Below are positions 38,101 through 46,584 of a stretch of 64,000 nt of DNA, one piece after another. A model generated the notes under the pieces. The model did no database searches, was not told the DNA's origin, and saw only the letters and a program-made list of their open reading frames with translations. The first letter of the stretch is position 1, and each line of letters begins with the position of its first letter. Origin of the DNA: an uncultured Mucilaginibacter sp. (lineage in GTDB: Bacteria > Bacteroidota > Bacteroidia > Sphingobacteriales > Sphingobacteriaceae); NCBI GenBank assembly GCA_903864275.1, contig CAIPFE010000014.1, positions 186,001 through 250,000 on the forward strand, written 5' to 3'. Position numbers and translations under genes: made by a program.

Positions 38101-38721
38101 ATGAAAAAAAATTATGTTTCCAATTCACAGGAATCTGTGAGAATGTTTAAAAATGGCTTCTTAGAAAGTTTATCCAAGGTTCATTTTACTGTTCCATTAT
38201 TTATTTTCGTTCCGGTTATAATTTTTTGTATTTATAAAGACTTTCAAAACGCCATTGGGTTCCTAACTTTTTTTGAGTTATTTATACTGGGCCTTTTTGT
38301 GTGGACATTTACCGAATACATCATGCACCGCTTTGTATTTCATTATATGCCTGAAGACAAGCCCTGGGCCCAGCGTATGCACTTTATATTCCACGGCGTG
38401 CATCATGATTATCCAAGCGACGCCAAACGGTTGGTGTTGCCACCTTCGGTCAGCATTCCATTGGCTACTGGATTTTACTTTTTATTTAGGGCCATTTTGC
38501 CGGCAAATGACGTTTTTGGCTTTTTCCCCGGCTTTATATTAGGCTATCTTTTTTATGACATTACACACTATGCCATACACCATTTCAATTTTAAGGGCAA
38601 TATCTGGAAAAAAATAAAACAACACCACATGCTGCACCACTACCAGGATCCTGATAAGGGATACGGTGTAAGCTCCCCGCTCTGGGATAAGGTTTTCGGC
38701 TCTGATTTCAGTAAAAAATAG
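38101..38721 (+). CDS. Fatty-acid/sphingolipid 2-hydroxylase family protein
   Basis: A 206-residue membrane di-iron hydroxylase of the ScS7/FAH12 type. Eight or more clustered histidines form the metal site: HRFVFH (76-81), HFIFHGVHH (94-102), HYAIHHF (near 160) and QHHMLHHY (near 180). Four hydrophobic segments surround them. This family adds the 2-hydroxyl to the N-acyl chain of ceramides (2-hydroxy iso-15:0 is typical in Sphingobacteria), or hydroxylates a carotenoid/sterol-like substrate. Its place in a sphingolipid island, and a 1-bp gap to the PAP2 gene, support the ceramide role. A near -7 box (TATCTTCG) is at 37947. Confidence 0.88.
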   Translation: MKKNYVSNSQESVRMFKNGFLESLSKVHFTVPLFIFVPVIIFCIYKDFQNAIGFLTFFELFILGLFVWTFTEYIMHRFVFHYMPEDKPWAQRMHFIFHGVHHDYPSDAKRLVLPPSVSIPLATGFYFLFRAILPANDVFGFFPGFILGYLFYDITHYAIHHFNFKGNIWKKIKQHHMLHHYQDPDKGYGVSSPLWDKVFGSDFSKK

Positions 38722-38722
38722 C

Positions 38723-39661
38723 ATGAGCAATGCTTCAAATGATGTTATCAGAATTACTGTACGCCAGGTAATTATCATTTTACTGATCTCCCTTGCCTAC
38801 ATAATAATGTCTTGGCTGCTTGTTGGCTTTAAATACGACCAGTTGTTTTTGGTAGCAGTGTTTAACGCGCTGTTTTACCTAACCCCCGGCACCCGGAAAT
38901 TTATCCTCGGCTTCTCTATTTTTATAGTTTACTGGATCATCTTCGATTATATGAAGGCTTTTCCCAATTACAACTATAACCCTGTTCATATTGCAGATCT
39001 TTATAATTCCGAAAAACAAATTTTCGGCATTAATTTCAACGGTAAACTATTAACGCCAAATGAATACTGGAGAATAAACGGCACTACCTTTTTAGACGTC
39101 GCGGCAGGTATATTTTATCTTTGCTGGATACCGGTACCGCTTGCTTTCGCCTTCTTCTTGTTTTTTAGGAACAAGAAACAGTTTCTATATTTTTCACTCA
39201 CCTTTGTTTTGGTAAATTTTCTTGGCTTCATAGTCTACTATCTGTACCCTGCGGCCCCGCCCTGGTACGTACAATATCATGGATTTGCGTTTCATGCGGC
39301 AACAAAAGGCAATACCGCCGGTTTGGTAAAATTCGACAACTATTTCCATGCAGGTATTTTTAAATCGATATACTCCAAAGGCTCCAACGTTTTCGCAGCG
39401 ATGCCATCATTGCATTCTTCGTACCCGGTTGTTGTTTTATACTATGGTTTAAAAAATCGTTTAGGCGCTATTAATATATTTTTCATAATCGTAATGCTTG
39501 GCATCTGGTTTACCGCCGTTTACGCCAGCCACCATTATATTTTAGATGTTTTAGCCGGGATAATTTGCGCATTTGCCGGGATAGGCATTTTTAATGTTTT
39601 AGTTTCCCGTGTGAAATTTTTCAGGCTATTTACCGAGAGATACGAAAAAGCTATCCGCTAA
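38723..39661 (+). CDS. AUR1-like PAP2 inositol-phosphoryl-ceramide synthase candidate
   Basis: A 312-residue polytopic membrane protein of the PAP2_3/AUR1 group. Catalytic motifs: C2-like MPSLHSSYP with His231 and C3-like ASHHYILD with His271 and Asp275; the segment YPAAPPWY (175-182) is typical of inositol-phosphoryl-ceramide synthases and related actinobacterial enzymes. Such enzymes move phosphoinositol from phosphatidylinositol to ceramide. Located at the end of the island and directly after the hydroxylase, it would perform the last step. A plain lipid phosphatase is the alternative; the PSLH (not PSGH) motif and long N-terminal helical region favour a transferase. Confidence 0.82.
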   Translation: MSNASNDVIRITVRQVIIILLISLAYIIMSWLLVGFKYDQLFLVAVFNALFYLTPGTRKFILGFSIFIVYWIIFDYMKAFPNYNYNPVHIADLYNSEKQIFGINFNGKLLTPNEYWRINGTTFLDVAAGIFYLCWIPVPLAFAFFLFFRNKKQFLYFSLTFVLVNFLGFIVYYLYPAAPPWYVQYHGFAFHAATKGNTAGLVKFDNYFHAGIFKSIYSKGSNVFAAMPSLHSSYPVVVLYYGLKNRLGAINIFFIIVMLGIWFTAVYASHHYILDVLAGIICAFAGIGIFNVLVSRVKFFRLFTERYEKAIR

Positions 39662-39908
39662 CCCTCCATTTAAACATACAAAACTGTCGGTAAATAGTGC
39701 AATACCTGCCGTTATTTTTCAGTACCATTTCCGATTCACAAAGGTTATCAAATGTTTTTTATGTCGCTCACTGGTGTAAAATGCAGCAAATCAGGCTTTT
39801 TGACTATTAGATCTGTCCAAACAACAAAAAAAACAGGCGGATCAGCTATAAAAGGTATGTTATTTGAATACATATACCTAATTTTGAAGCCCTTGCGCAG
39901 AGTACCTT

Positions 39909-41030
39909 ATGAAAAAAAAATTTACACTTCTGTTTTTTTTATATTTCTGCCTTAAGTTATCCGCTTTTGCAATTCATCCGGACACTTTAAAACTTTCATC
40001 GGCTGCTGACCGTTCCGATAGCGCAAAATTATCGCTGCCCCTCAATATTACCGTATACAGTCTTAAACTAATTGCAACGCCTGTAAAGGAGTACGCCGTG
40101 CGCCTATCTGCGCCGGTAGGCAGTTCAGAAGCCATAAAAATACCACCATTTTCGGAACGCGCAAATCTTCCTGATCCTTCCGATAATCTTCCAACATTGA
40201 CATCTGCACTTCAGCTTGATAGTTTAAGGGCGACATTGTTAGAGGCCCAGATTATGCGGGATAGTGTTCAACAGCAAGTGAAGCGCAATTACCAGCTCAA
40301 CGTGGCGAAGGTGCAGCGGCTTAACGATGTGGATAGTTTAAGAATGCAATTCAGGCTGGCCACAAACGACACGCTAAAAGCCTTGATCTACAGCCGGATG
40401 GCCGAAATTTATCTTAACTACGACACGATAAGCAATAAAAAAAAGCAGCTGCTTTATCAAAACCACGCGATAGACTATACCCTGCTGGCGATCCATAAAT
40501 ATGCTTCCTACGATGATTCCACGTCTTTGCGAAAATGCTTTGATAACCTGGCAAAGGTATACTATTCACAAAAAAAGTATAGCCAGGCTAAATGGTTTAT
40601 CTTACAGTCAAATACCCTTTCACGCGCCACTAACGACATCCCTAATATCATTTCGTCGTTACTAGTTTTATCGATGGTAAAGCGTGACATAAAAGATTAC
40701 AGCCTGGCCATGAGCGACCTTGATGAGGCCATGAAGCTTTCTAAAACAACCCACTCACAAAAGGCCGAACTGGAGGTGCTTAAAAATTATATCTCCCTGT
40801 ATCACCAGCTCAAAAATCGTCCCAAAGAACTTGCGATGTTAAAAAAGCAAGATTCCTTAAAGGAAAGCATCTGGAAAGCTGAAAAAGCACAATTACTCGC
40901 AAAATTGGCAGCCCAGAATGCGATTCAAAAGAAGAAGACGGATTCTTTGCAAAACAAAAAAAAATTGTATTCCTCAAATACGCGCAAGCTTTACAAAAGC
41001 GGCTCTTCCAGGAAAATGGCTTCATTATAA
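39909..41030 (+). CDS. TPR-repeat signalling protein, frameshifted at a poly-A tract
   Basis: A 373-residue protein with a signal peptide (LLFFLYFCLKLSAFA) and helical TPR-like repeats between about 140 and 310 (NDTLKALIYSRMAEIYLNYD, KCFDNLAKVYYSQKKYSQAKW, NIISSLLVLSMVKRDIKDY, LKNYISLYHQLKNRPKELAML), then coiled coil (KAQLLAKLAAQNAIQKKKTDS). The frame ends abruptly. At 40956-40964 there is a run of nine A; with one extra A the reading continues as IVFLKYAQALQKRLFQENG plus a clear transmembrane helix (IIILLIVITLIVTAVFVV) to a stop at 41134, the expected layout for TPR sensors of this phylum. So the gene is frameshifted, phase-variable, or the run is misread. No output domain follows even then. 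Confidence 0.65.
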   Translation: MKKKFTLLFFLYFCLKLSAFAIHPDTLKLSSAADRSDSAKLSLPLNITVYSLKLIATPVKEYAVRLSAPVGSSEAIKIPPFSERANLPDPSDNLPTLTSALQLDSLRATLLEAQIMRDSVQQQVKRNYQLNVAKVQRLNDVDSLRMQFRLATNDTLKALIYSRMAEIYLNYDTISNKKKQLLYQNHAIDYTLLAIHKYASYDDSTSLRKCFDNLAKVYYSQKKYSQAKWFILQSNTLSRATNDIPNIISSLLVLSMVKRDIKDYSLAMSDLDEAMKLSKTTHSQKAELEVLKNYISLYHQLKNRPKELAMLKKQDSLKESIWKAEKAQLLAKLAAQNAIQKKKTDSLQNKKKLYSSNTRKLYKSGSSRKMASL

Positions 41031-41220
41031 TTTTACTGATCGTTATTACGTTAATAGTTACTGCAGTTTTTGTTGTTAACAAACGTAAAGGAGGCAGAAT
41101 CTGGCGGTCGGGAATCAGAAGGACGAAGCGCTGAGTTTTAACTATAAACCCCTTTTATCTTGCCTTTGTAAAAATTTAGTGGCTGCTAAACTACGGCATC
41201 TTCCCGTGGTCGAAATAGAT

Positions 41221-41781
41221 ATGAAACAATTAATTAAAGGGCTATTTCCCGCAATTTTATTATTTTCCTGCATAAGTGCATACAGCCAGCAAACTGCAAG
41301 CTCCCCCCAATTCAGGCGCGAGTTTTTGGATTATATCAACCAAACAAGGGAAAAAGGCTGCAATTGCGGCGTAACCTATATGCCACCGGCCCCTCCCCTG
41401 GTGTGGAACGACCAATTGGAAATTGCTGCCATGGGCCATGCCCGTGATATGCATGATAAAAACTATTTCAGCCATACCAGCCAGGATGGGCGTATGATGC
41501 AAGACCGTATATCGGCCGCCGGTTATAAATACGACGGCTATAAAAGCTTCAGGATCGGGGAAAACATAGCCGAGGGCGATATGACCGTTGCCGAAGTAAT
41601 GCGCGGCTGGTTTAAAAGCGTTGGCCATTGCAAAAACCTGATGAACCCTGAATTTAAAGAGGTAGGAATTGCCTTATATAACGGTTATTGGGTACAGGAT
41701 TTCGGCGGCCGCGAAGCGTTTTCGCCCGAGGTGCAGCAAATGATAAAAAGCGGCAAGTATAAGTTGATTGAAAAAGAGTGA
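41221..41781 (+). CDS. Secreted CAP-domain (SCP/PR-1-like) protein
   Basis: A 186-residue exported protein: signal peptide ILLFSCISAYSQQ then one CAP domain. Typical CAP elements: HARDMHDKNYFSHTSQDG (the His/Glu cavity), IGENIAEGDMTVAEVMRGWFKSVGHCKNLMNP and the end strand GYWVQDFGG. Start at 41221 is preferred over a GTG at 41179 because it begins the signal peptide. CAP proteins of bacteria are secreted with varied or unknown roles (proteolysis, lipid binding). The Cys in LLFSC might be a lipidation site, but the following residues do not fit a strong lipobox. Confidence 0.88.
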   Translation: MKQLIKGLFPAILLFSCISAYSQQTASSPQFRREFLDYINQTREKGCNCGVTYMPPAPPLVWNDQLEIAAMGHARDMHDKNYFSHTSQDGRMMQDRISAAGYKYDGYKSFRIGENIAEGDMTVAEVMRGWFKSVGHCKNLMNPEFKEVGIALYNGYWVQDFGGREAFSPEVQQMIKSGKYKLIEKE

Positions 41782-41845
41782 GTGGTGAGTGGTGAATGGT
41801 GAGTGGTGAATGGAAGCAACACCACTCACTATTCACAACTCATTC
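41777..41845. repeat. GTGARTG-heptad hairpin overlapping the end of the DUF1456 gene
   Basis: Five heptads (GTGAGTG, GTGAGTG, GTGAATG, GTGAGTG, GTGAATG; 41779-41813) and a complementary arm (41820-41845). It separates two convergent genes. The right arm reaches into the last codon and the stop of the DUF1456 gene. Same word as at 30967. Confidence 0.8.
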
Positions 41846-42061
41846 TTTCGGTCCCCGCATGTGGATGATGAGGCCGTTTAAAAAGTTGCGCAGTATCTGG
41901 TCGCCGCAGGGTTTAAAGTTGGGGTGGTCGTCTTTGCGGAAAATTGCGCCCAATTCGGTTTTGGTGATCCTGAAATTGGCCAGGTCCAAAACTTTGATGA
42001 TGTCGTCATCGGTAAACTTAAGCGCTACCCGCAGCTTTTTCATGATATCGTTGTTGCTCAT
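41840..42061 (-). CDS. DUF1456-family protein (single repeat)
   Basis: A 73-residue protein that matches one repeat of the DUF1456 (YehS-like) family: SNNDIMKKLRVALKFTDDDIIKVLDLANFRIT, then EDDP-like KDDHPNFKPC and FLNGLIIHMRG. The Enterobacteria members carry two such repeats in about 155 residues; this one has a single copy, probably a natural short form. Function is unknown. Confidence 0.85.
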   Translation of the reverse strand: MSNNDIMKKLRVALKFTDDDIIKVLDLANFRITKTELGAIFRKDDHPNFKPCGDQILRNFLNGLIIHMRGPKE

Positions 42062-42102
42062 TTGTATGCTGTTTTAATTAAGCGACTAGTAACTTATTTT
42101 CT

Positions 42103-42231
42103 TCATTGCCGTTGGCTTTAGCCAACGGACACAAAGCAAGGAGTAAGGGGCTTTAGCCAAACAATTAGTGGGGCTAAAGCCCTGATTTTCCTGTTTATTT
42201 ATTCCGTCCGCTAAAGCGGACGGCAATGAAT
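42103..42231. repeat. Composite REP-like palindrome cluster (GGCTAAAGCC type)
   Basis: Two perfect 20-bp palindromes, CCGTTGGCTTTAGCCAACGG (42109-42128) and CCGTCCGCTAAAGCGGACGG (42204-42223), flank a facing GGGGCTTTAGCC/GGGGCTAAAGCCCC pair. The outer ends are also inverted (TTCATTGCCG ... CGGCAATGAA), so the whole 129 bp resembles a BIME-like pair of REPs. Confidence 0.85.
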
Positions 42232-42293
42232 CAAACAATATTAAAAAGTAATATTAATAACTTAAAGGCGCGTCACCATTTTTTTATTCTTCA

Positions 42294-43595
42294 TCACCTC
42301 GAAACCTCGATCTTCACCTTCTTGTTCTTTATCTTCTCCCCTTTTATCAGCTGAACGGTGCGCTCTATCTTGTTACGCTTTACCGCCGCGTAGGATGAAT
42401 GGTCAAGTACCTCTATCAACCCCAAATCTTCTTTGGCAAGCTCTCCCTTTTGCAGCAGGAGGCCCACAATATCCACCTTGTTTATTTTACCCTTTTTACC
42501 GGCTGCAATATACAAAGTTGCCCAGGGTGTTGGCTTCGGCAGCACCAATTTCTCCGGCAGTGCTTCAATTTCTGGGTTTTGCTGCAGGTAGGCCGGTTTT
42601 TCATCTTCGGTTAGTATCAGGTACGATGTCCCTTTGGCATGCATGCGTGCTGTGCGGCCGTTGCGGTGCAGGAAAGCTTCTTCAGTATGCGGCAGCTGGT
42701 AATGCACCACGTACTCGATCTCGGGGATATCAAGCCCGCGCGAGGCAAGGTCGGTAGTGATGAGCAGGCGGTGACTGCCGTTCCTGAATTTTAATAGTGC
42801 ACGTTCCCTGTCTTCCTGCTCGATGCCGCCATGGAAAATATCATGTACCAGGCCCCTGTCCCAAAGCAGGTCGCTGATCCGGTCGACAGCCTCCCGGTGG
42901 TTGCAGAAAACAAGGGTGGCCTTATCCCCAATTTTACAGATCAGCGAAAACAAAGTATCCAGCTTATCGGCAGCCGGGGATATAACCGCTTTTAGTTTAA
43001 GATCAGGAACATTGGTTTTATTTTCGAGGAAATCAACTTCTGTTGGGCGGTTTATGCCGGTAAAAGCCGGTATCTCCTGCATTTTGGTAGCCGATGTGAG
43101 TATCCGCTTTTTTAAATTCGGCAGCTGCCTGGTTATATAAGTCATATCCTCCTGGAACCCAAACTCAAGCGACTTATCAAATTCATCCAATATCAGCGTA
43201 TGGATAGTATCCGTACTAAAACCTTCGCGGCGCAGATGATGGGCGATCCTGCCGGGCGTGCCGATCAAAACTGCGGGCGGCTGCGACAGGTTGTTCCGTT
43301 CAATTTTTACCGGGTGACCGCCATAGCAGCAATTTACCTTAAACCCGCTGCCCATGGTTTTAAAAACCTGCTCTATCTGCAAAGCCAGTTCCCGCGAGGG
43401 CACCAAAATAAGCACCTGTACCGTAGGTATGTCCGCATCCAGCAGATCCAAAAGCGGCAGCAAAAACCCAAGCGTTTTCCCAGAACCCGTCGGCGAAAGC
43501 AATACCACGTCCCCCTTTTTGGCAGCAGCCAGCGCGGCATGCTGCATTTCGTTCAGCGCGGTTATTTTAAGGTTTTCGAGTGATTTTTTTAGCAT
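42294..43595 (-). CDS. DEAD-box RNA helicase with DbpA-like RNA-binding domain
   Basis: A 433-residue helicase. N-terminal RecA core: Q-motif region ITALNEMQ, motif I SPTGSGKT (34-41), motif Ia VPSRELALQ, GTPGRI, motif II DEFD (137-140, instead of DEAD), motif III SAT. C-terminal core: TTDLASRGLDIP and HRNGRTARM. The last 75 residues (TLYIAAGKKGKINKVDIVGLLLQ) form the DbpA RRM that binds 23S rRNA hairpin 92, so a role in 50S assembly is likely. The start at 43595 is supported by a -7 box 21 bp upstream and removes a 29-residue N-terminus with no family similarity. Confidence 0.92.
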   Translation of the reverse strand: MLKKSLENLKITALNEMQHAALAAAKKGDVVLLSPTGSGKTLGFLLPLLDLLDADIPTVQVLILVPSRELALQIEQVFKTMGSGFKVNCCYGGHPVKIERNNLSQPPAVLIGTPGRIAHHLRREGFSTDTIHTLILDEFDKSLEFGFQEDMTYITRQLPNLKKRILTSATKMQEIPAFTGINRPTEVDFLENKTNVPDLKLKAVISPAADKLDTLFSLICKIGDKATLVFCNHREAVDRISDLLWDRGLVHDIFHGGIEQEDRERALLKFRNGSHRLLITTDLASRGLDIPEIEYVVHYQLPHTEEAFLHRNGRTARMHAKGTSYLILTEDEKPAYLQQNPEIEALPEKLVLPKPTPWATLYIAAGKKGKINKVDIVGLLLQKGELAKEDLGLIEVLDHSSYAAVKRNKIERTVQLIKGEKIKNKKVKIEVSR

Positions 43596-43615
43596 GGGAG
43601 ATTTTGAGATGAAGG

Positions 43616-43623
43616 CAAAGATA
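43616..43623 (-). promoter_or_regulatory. -7 promoter box (TATCTTTG) for the helicase gene
   Basis: Exact TAnnTTTG on the minus strand, 21 bp from the ATG at 43595; the context CCTATCTTTG is the same as in front of alaS. Confidence 0.6.
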
Positions 43624-43684
43624 GGGTAAATAAGCGGGGCAAAAGCCAGCGGGTGTAATTCAAATTGCCGCTTTGATACCAAAT

Positions 43685-43828
43685 GTTCCTACGGAACATG
43701 AAACTGATCTTTGTATTTTTCTACCGACCAAACGTCCCTACGGGACGAAAACTGTACCTATCGTCCCGTAGGGACGTTTGGTCGGTAGCCTGGAAATCAA
43801 ACAAGCGTTAGCGTTCCGTAGGAACGCA
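43685..43828. repeat. REP-like palindrome cluster with a perfect 28-bp inverted repeat
   Basis: The core is a 28-bp arm (43721-43748) and its exact complement (43761-43788) with a 12-nt loop; each arm contains the near-palindrome CGTCCCTACGGGACG and a CTACCGACCAAA flank. Related palindromes lie outside it: GTTCCTACGGAAC (43685-43697) and GCGTTCCGTAGGAACGC (43811-43827). Confidence 0.9.
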
Positions 43829-43919
43829 TGGTGACTATGCGACGATTTGAATTACGCCCAAGCCGGCAAGCAATCACCTTTTTCTAATCACAATTCTCCA
43901 ACCTCTAATCGCTAACACC

Positions 43920-44880
43920 GTTCACTTCGCAGTAGCACCGGCGATTTTAAATGCGTGAACGCTTGAAAATCAATTGGTTGATTTTTGCAAAAACCCAAAA
44001 AATGCAGAAATTAACATTTCGCGAAAACGCCTTCGGAGACAGATAGTGCATACCTTTTGCCTTTCTCCTTTCTCCTTTTACCTTTCGCTTTTTACCTTTC
44101 ACCTTTTTCGGCCTGATCTCTACCCCCGATACACAAAGGTGTTCAAAACAGCGTTCACTTCGCAACAACGCACACAATTTTAAATATATGAACTCTTGAA
44201 AACCAACGAATTGAATTTTTATCAATCGCAAAAATTGGCAAAAATTGCAAAAATGTAAAAAACATATTGAATACACTAAGGGTTGAAAATCAACCATTAT
44301 TAATTGCCATTATAACCTGCCACCGCTACTCATTCCAAAGCGTTCACTTCGCAATAACACAGGCAATTTCAAATGCGTGAACGTCTGAAAATCAGTTAGT
44401 TGATTTTTGCAAATACCCAAAAAATGCAAAAACTAACATTTCGCGAAAACACTTTCGGAGACAGAAAATGGATACCTTTTGCCTTTCACCTTTTAACTTT
44501 CGCCTTTTACCTTTCGCCTTTTACCTTTCGCCTTTTACCTTTCGCCTTTTTTTCGGCCTAACCTCTGATCACTGATCTCTACAACCGATACACAAAGGCG
44601 TTCAAAACAGCGTTCACTTCACAACAGCACACACAATTTAAAATATATGAACACTTGAAAACCAACGAATTGAATTTTTATAAATTTCAAAAAACGGCCA
44701 AAAATGCAAAAATGTAAAAAAACATGTTGAATACACTAAGGGTTGAAAATCAACCATTATTAACTGCTGCTATAACCGGCCACTGCTACTCATTCCAAAG
44801 CGTTCACTTCGCAGCAACACACACTTTTGAAACCATAAACAACTGAAAATCAATGGGTTGAATTTTTTGAATATTTGAAA
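43920..44880. repeat. Layered direct repeat block (422-bp and 460-bp units plus partial third)
   Basis: Unit 1 (43920-44341) and unit 2 (44342-44801) align nearly base for base; unit 3 (from 44802) breaks off after about 80 bp. Inside the units a smaller element, beginning GTTCACTTCGCA and ending near TTGAATTTTT, occurs five times (43920, 44153, 44342, 44612, 44802) at alternating spacings of about 190 and 230-270 bp. CCTTTYN heptad tracts (44053-44108, 44474-44550) lie in each unit and explain most of the length difference. No credible gene is present; a 116-codon antisense frame is repeat-derived. Confidence 0.85.
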
Positions 44881-44943
44881 TGAACATTTTTAATGTCACC
44901 CTATTTCAGGGCAAGACAATTTTAAGGTTATCTATCAATAACT

Positions 44944-45288
44944 TTACTGCTTTGCCTTGTGAACAGAGTAAGCGATAAAAAAAAATATCATCAATATAAT
45001 ACCATTTACAATAGTGTATAATTGTAAAGAAATATTAGAAAAAGAGAATATCAAGTTACTAATCAAACCGATAACAAAAAAGACTCCAGATATGATTGCT
45101 ATCAATTTTGTTGTTCTGGGAGGTTCAAAACGAACACCTATCGATAAGAATAATGTAATTACTACGAAAATAAAGCTTCCTAATCCTAATAAAAATTTAT
45201 TGTCTCCATTATGAAAATGATAAAAACTATAAGCGATTAACGTGCTGAGTCCCATTGCGATAACAGAGGGCACAATATTTACTTTCAT
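44944..45288 (-). CDS. Small four-helix membrane protein of the SPFH operon
   Basis: A 114-residue protein with four predicted membrane helices (about 5-22, 30-48, 58-78, 85-108) and a short basic tail (SVHKAKQ). The ATG at 45288 is used; longer upstream frames run through the previous gene. It starts 2 bp after the SPFH-GYF stop, so it is translationally linked as the last gene of the operon. No family recognised. An SPFH partner often sits next to small membrane proteins, which fits. Confidence 0.65.
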   Translation of the reverse strand: MKVNIVPSVIAMGLSTLIAYSFYHFHNGDNKFLLGLGSFIFVVITLFLSIGVRFEPPRTTKLIAIISGVFFVIGLISNLIFSFSNISLQLYTIVNGIILMIFFFIAYSVHKAKQ

Positions 45289-45290
45289 AA

Positions 45291-46574
45291 TTAGGGAGTG
45301 GTTGGTAGGGGTGGTGGCGTTACGCCAAATACTGGAGCTAATTCGGTCATTTTGTCCGCCAATTCCCAACCCGACATTCCTTCTTTCCACACGTGATGCT
45401 CTTTAGTAAATTGAGCGGTGATAGCAAATTGTTTTAGTTGGTCAAATGTAAACGGTCCGGATTGCTGCCCGTTTAATGCGATATGATATAAAGTAATGGG
45501 AGCCGATGGAGGCATTGGTGGTTGCCTTCCTATATTGTTCATCATTCCACCCATTTGATTACTCATCGCTCCACCTATTGCCATCCCTGTCATTAAACCA
45601 ACTGGATTGAGACCGCCCCCACCACCAAGGTCTACATTACCCATTTCACCAAGACTTTCAGCAGCGGTTTTTAAGACGTCAGTTTGTTGATTAAGCTGAT
45701 GCACTGCAAAGTTTCTACCCTCGACACCAAGTTCGGTATCCTTACGATTGATACGCATTGTTTCACTAAGATTTTCGAGATTAATACTCGTTGATCCTTC
45801 TGCCATTTTAAGCGATTGCTCGCCAAATCTTTTTACAAGCCTTTTATAATCCTCACTTTCTTTATCAAATTCCAAAACTGATAAATCAAACCGTTTTAAA
45901 TTAACACCAAAATCTGTTTCCAAATCATTATTCAGTCGTGATTGGATTTGATTAGAAATATCTAAAATTTTTCTTTCGAGCTGTAATACGGCAAGTTGAA
46001 ATTCTGTTGGAGCATTAGTTATATAAGCTTTAGCATATTTTGATACAGCATCTTTGATTTGGTTGTAAAAACTGTCCAAATCGAAATTTATCATACGGTT
46101 CAGTCTGATAAAATTTTTATATGAGGTAATGTTAAATGTAATACTGCCACGCGCTGCTATAGGTGCCGAAAAATCTATGTCTCTTGGGTCAAAAACATTA
46201 AAGTATGGGATACCGAAACGTAATTGATTATTTCCCTGTAAGTTGATATAATATATTTCCGCTTGAAAAGGCGAATTACCACCAAATGCAACTCCCACAA
46301 TACTTGTAAGTACCGGAAAGTTAGCCGTTTGTATTACGCCGTCATATGGGCCCTCGATAAAATCTTGGAGCGTTCCATCTTGTTGCTTATAAACAAAGAC
46401 AGCAACTTCGCCCTCTTTCACGCGAATACTGCTTCCATACCTAATAGAGTTTTCCTTTTTACTTTCATATAGAGATGCACCCTTTGGACGCCACTTCCAA
46501 ATTAAATATTGCTCTTCGTCACAGCGGATCACATCCATTAATCCGCCTTCGGTTTTGCTGCTGAATATTCCCAT
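45291..46574 (-). CDS. SPFH-domain protein with C-terminal GYF_2 domain (YdjI-like)
   Basis: A 427-residue protein. Residues about 20-260 are an SPFH/band-7-like domain of the 'virion core protein'/YdjI group (LIWKWRPKGASLYESKK, SIRVKEGEVAVFVYKQQDG, IQTANFPVLTSIVG, GSITFNITSYKNFIRLNRM). A helical stretch and a Gly/Met-rich linker (LGGGGGLNPVGLMTGMAIGG) follow, and a GYF_2 domain (LYHIALNGQQSGPFTFDQLK ... GMSGWELAD, about 360-415) ends with a Pro-rich tail. In Bacillus the YdjI homologue works with PspA and membrane proteins in envelope stress. No N-terminal membrane helix is visible, so anchoring may depend on the neighbouring four-helix protein. Confidence 0.85.
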   Translation of the reverse strand: MGIFSSKTEGGLMDVIRCDEEQYLIWKWRPKGASLYESKKENSIRYGSSIRVKEGEVAVFVYKQQDGTLQDFIEGPYDGVIQTANFPVLTSIVGVAFGGNSPFQAEIYYINLQGNNQLRFGIPYFNVFDPRDIDFSAPIAARGSITFNITSYKNFIRLNRMINFDLDSFYNQIKDAVSKYAKAYITNAPTEFQLAVLQLERKILDISNQIQSRLNNDLETDFGVNLKRFDLSVLEFDKESEDYKRLVKRFGEQSLKMAEGSTSINLENLSETMRINRKDTELGVEGRNFAVHQLNQQTDVLKTAAESLGEMGNVDLGGGGGLNPVGLMTGMAIGGAMSNQMGGMMNNIGRQPPMPPSAPITLYHIALNGQQSGPFTFDQLKQFAITAQFTKEHHVWKEGMSGWELADKMTELAPVFGVTPPPLPTTP

Positions 46575-46584
46575 TTAATAGATT

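Noticed and set aside
41654..41836. A 60-codon minus-strand frame
   Set aside because: It is partly encoded by the GTGARTG array (HSPLTIHHSPLT), a well-known pattern of spurious frames in such repeats.
43947..44297. A 116-codon minus-strand open frame in the repeat block
   Set aside because: Its middle is a low-complexity Lys/Gly stretch read from CCTTTYN heptads, and no family similarity exists; it is repeat-derived.
43920..44880. CRISPR array
   Set aside because: The repeated elements are about 70 bp, diverged, and unevenly spaced (190-270 bp); the intervening sequence is itself duplicated. No cas genes are near.
44944..45390. Longer version of the small membrane protein starting at 45390
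   Set aside because: The extra 34 residues overlap the SPFH gene in another frame and contain no membrane-protein features; the ATG at 45288 fits a 2-bp intergenic gap.
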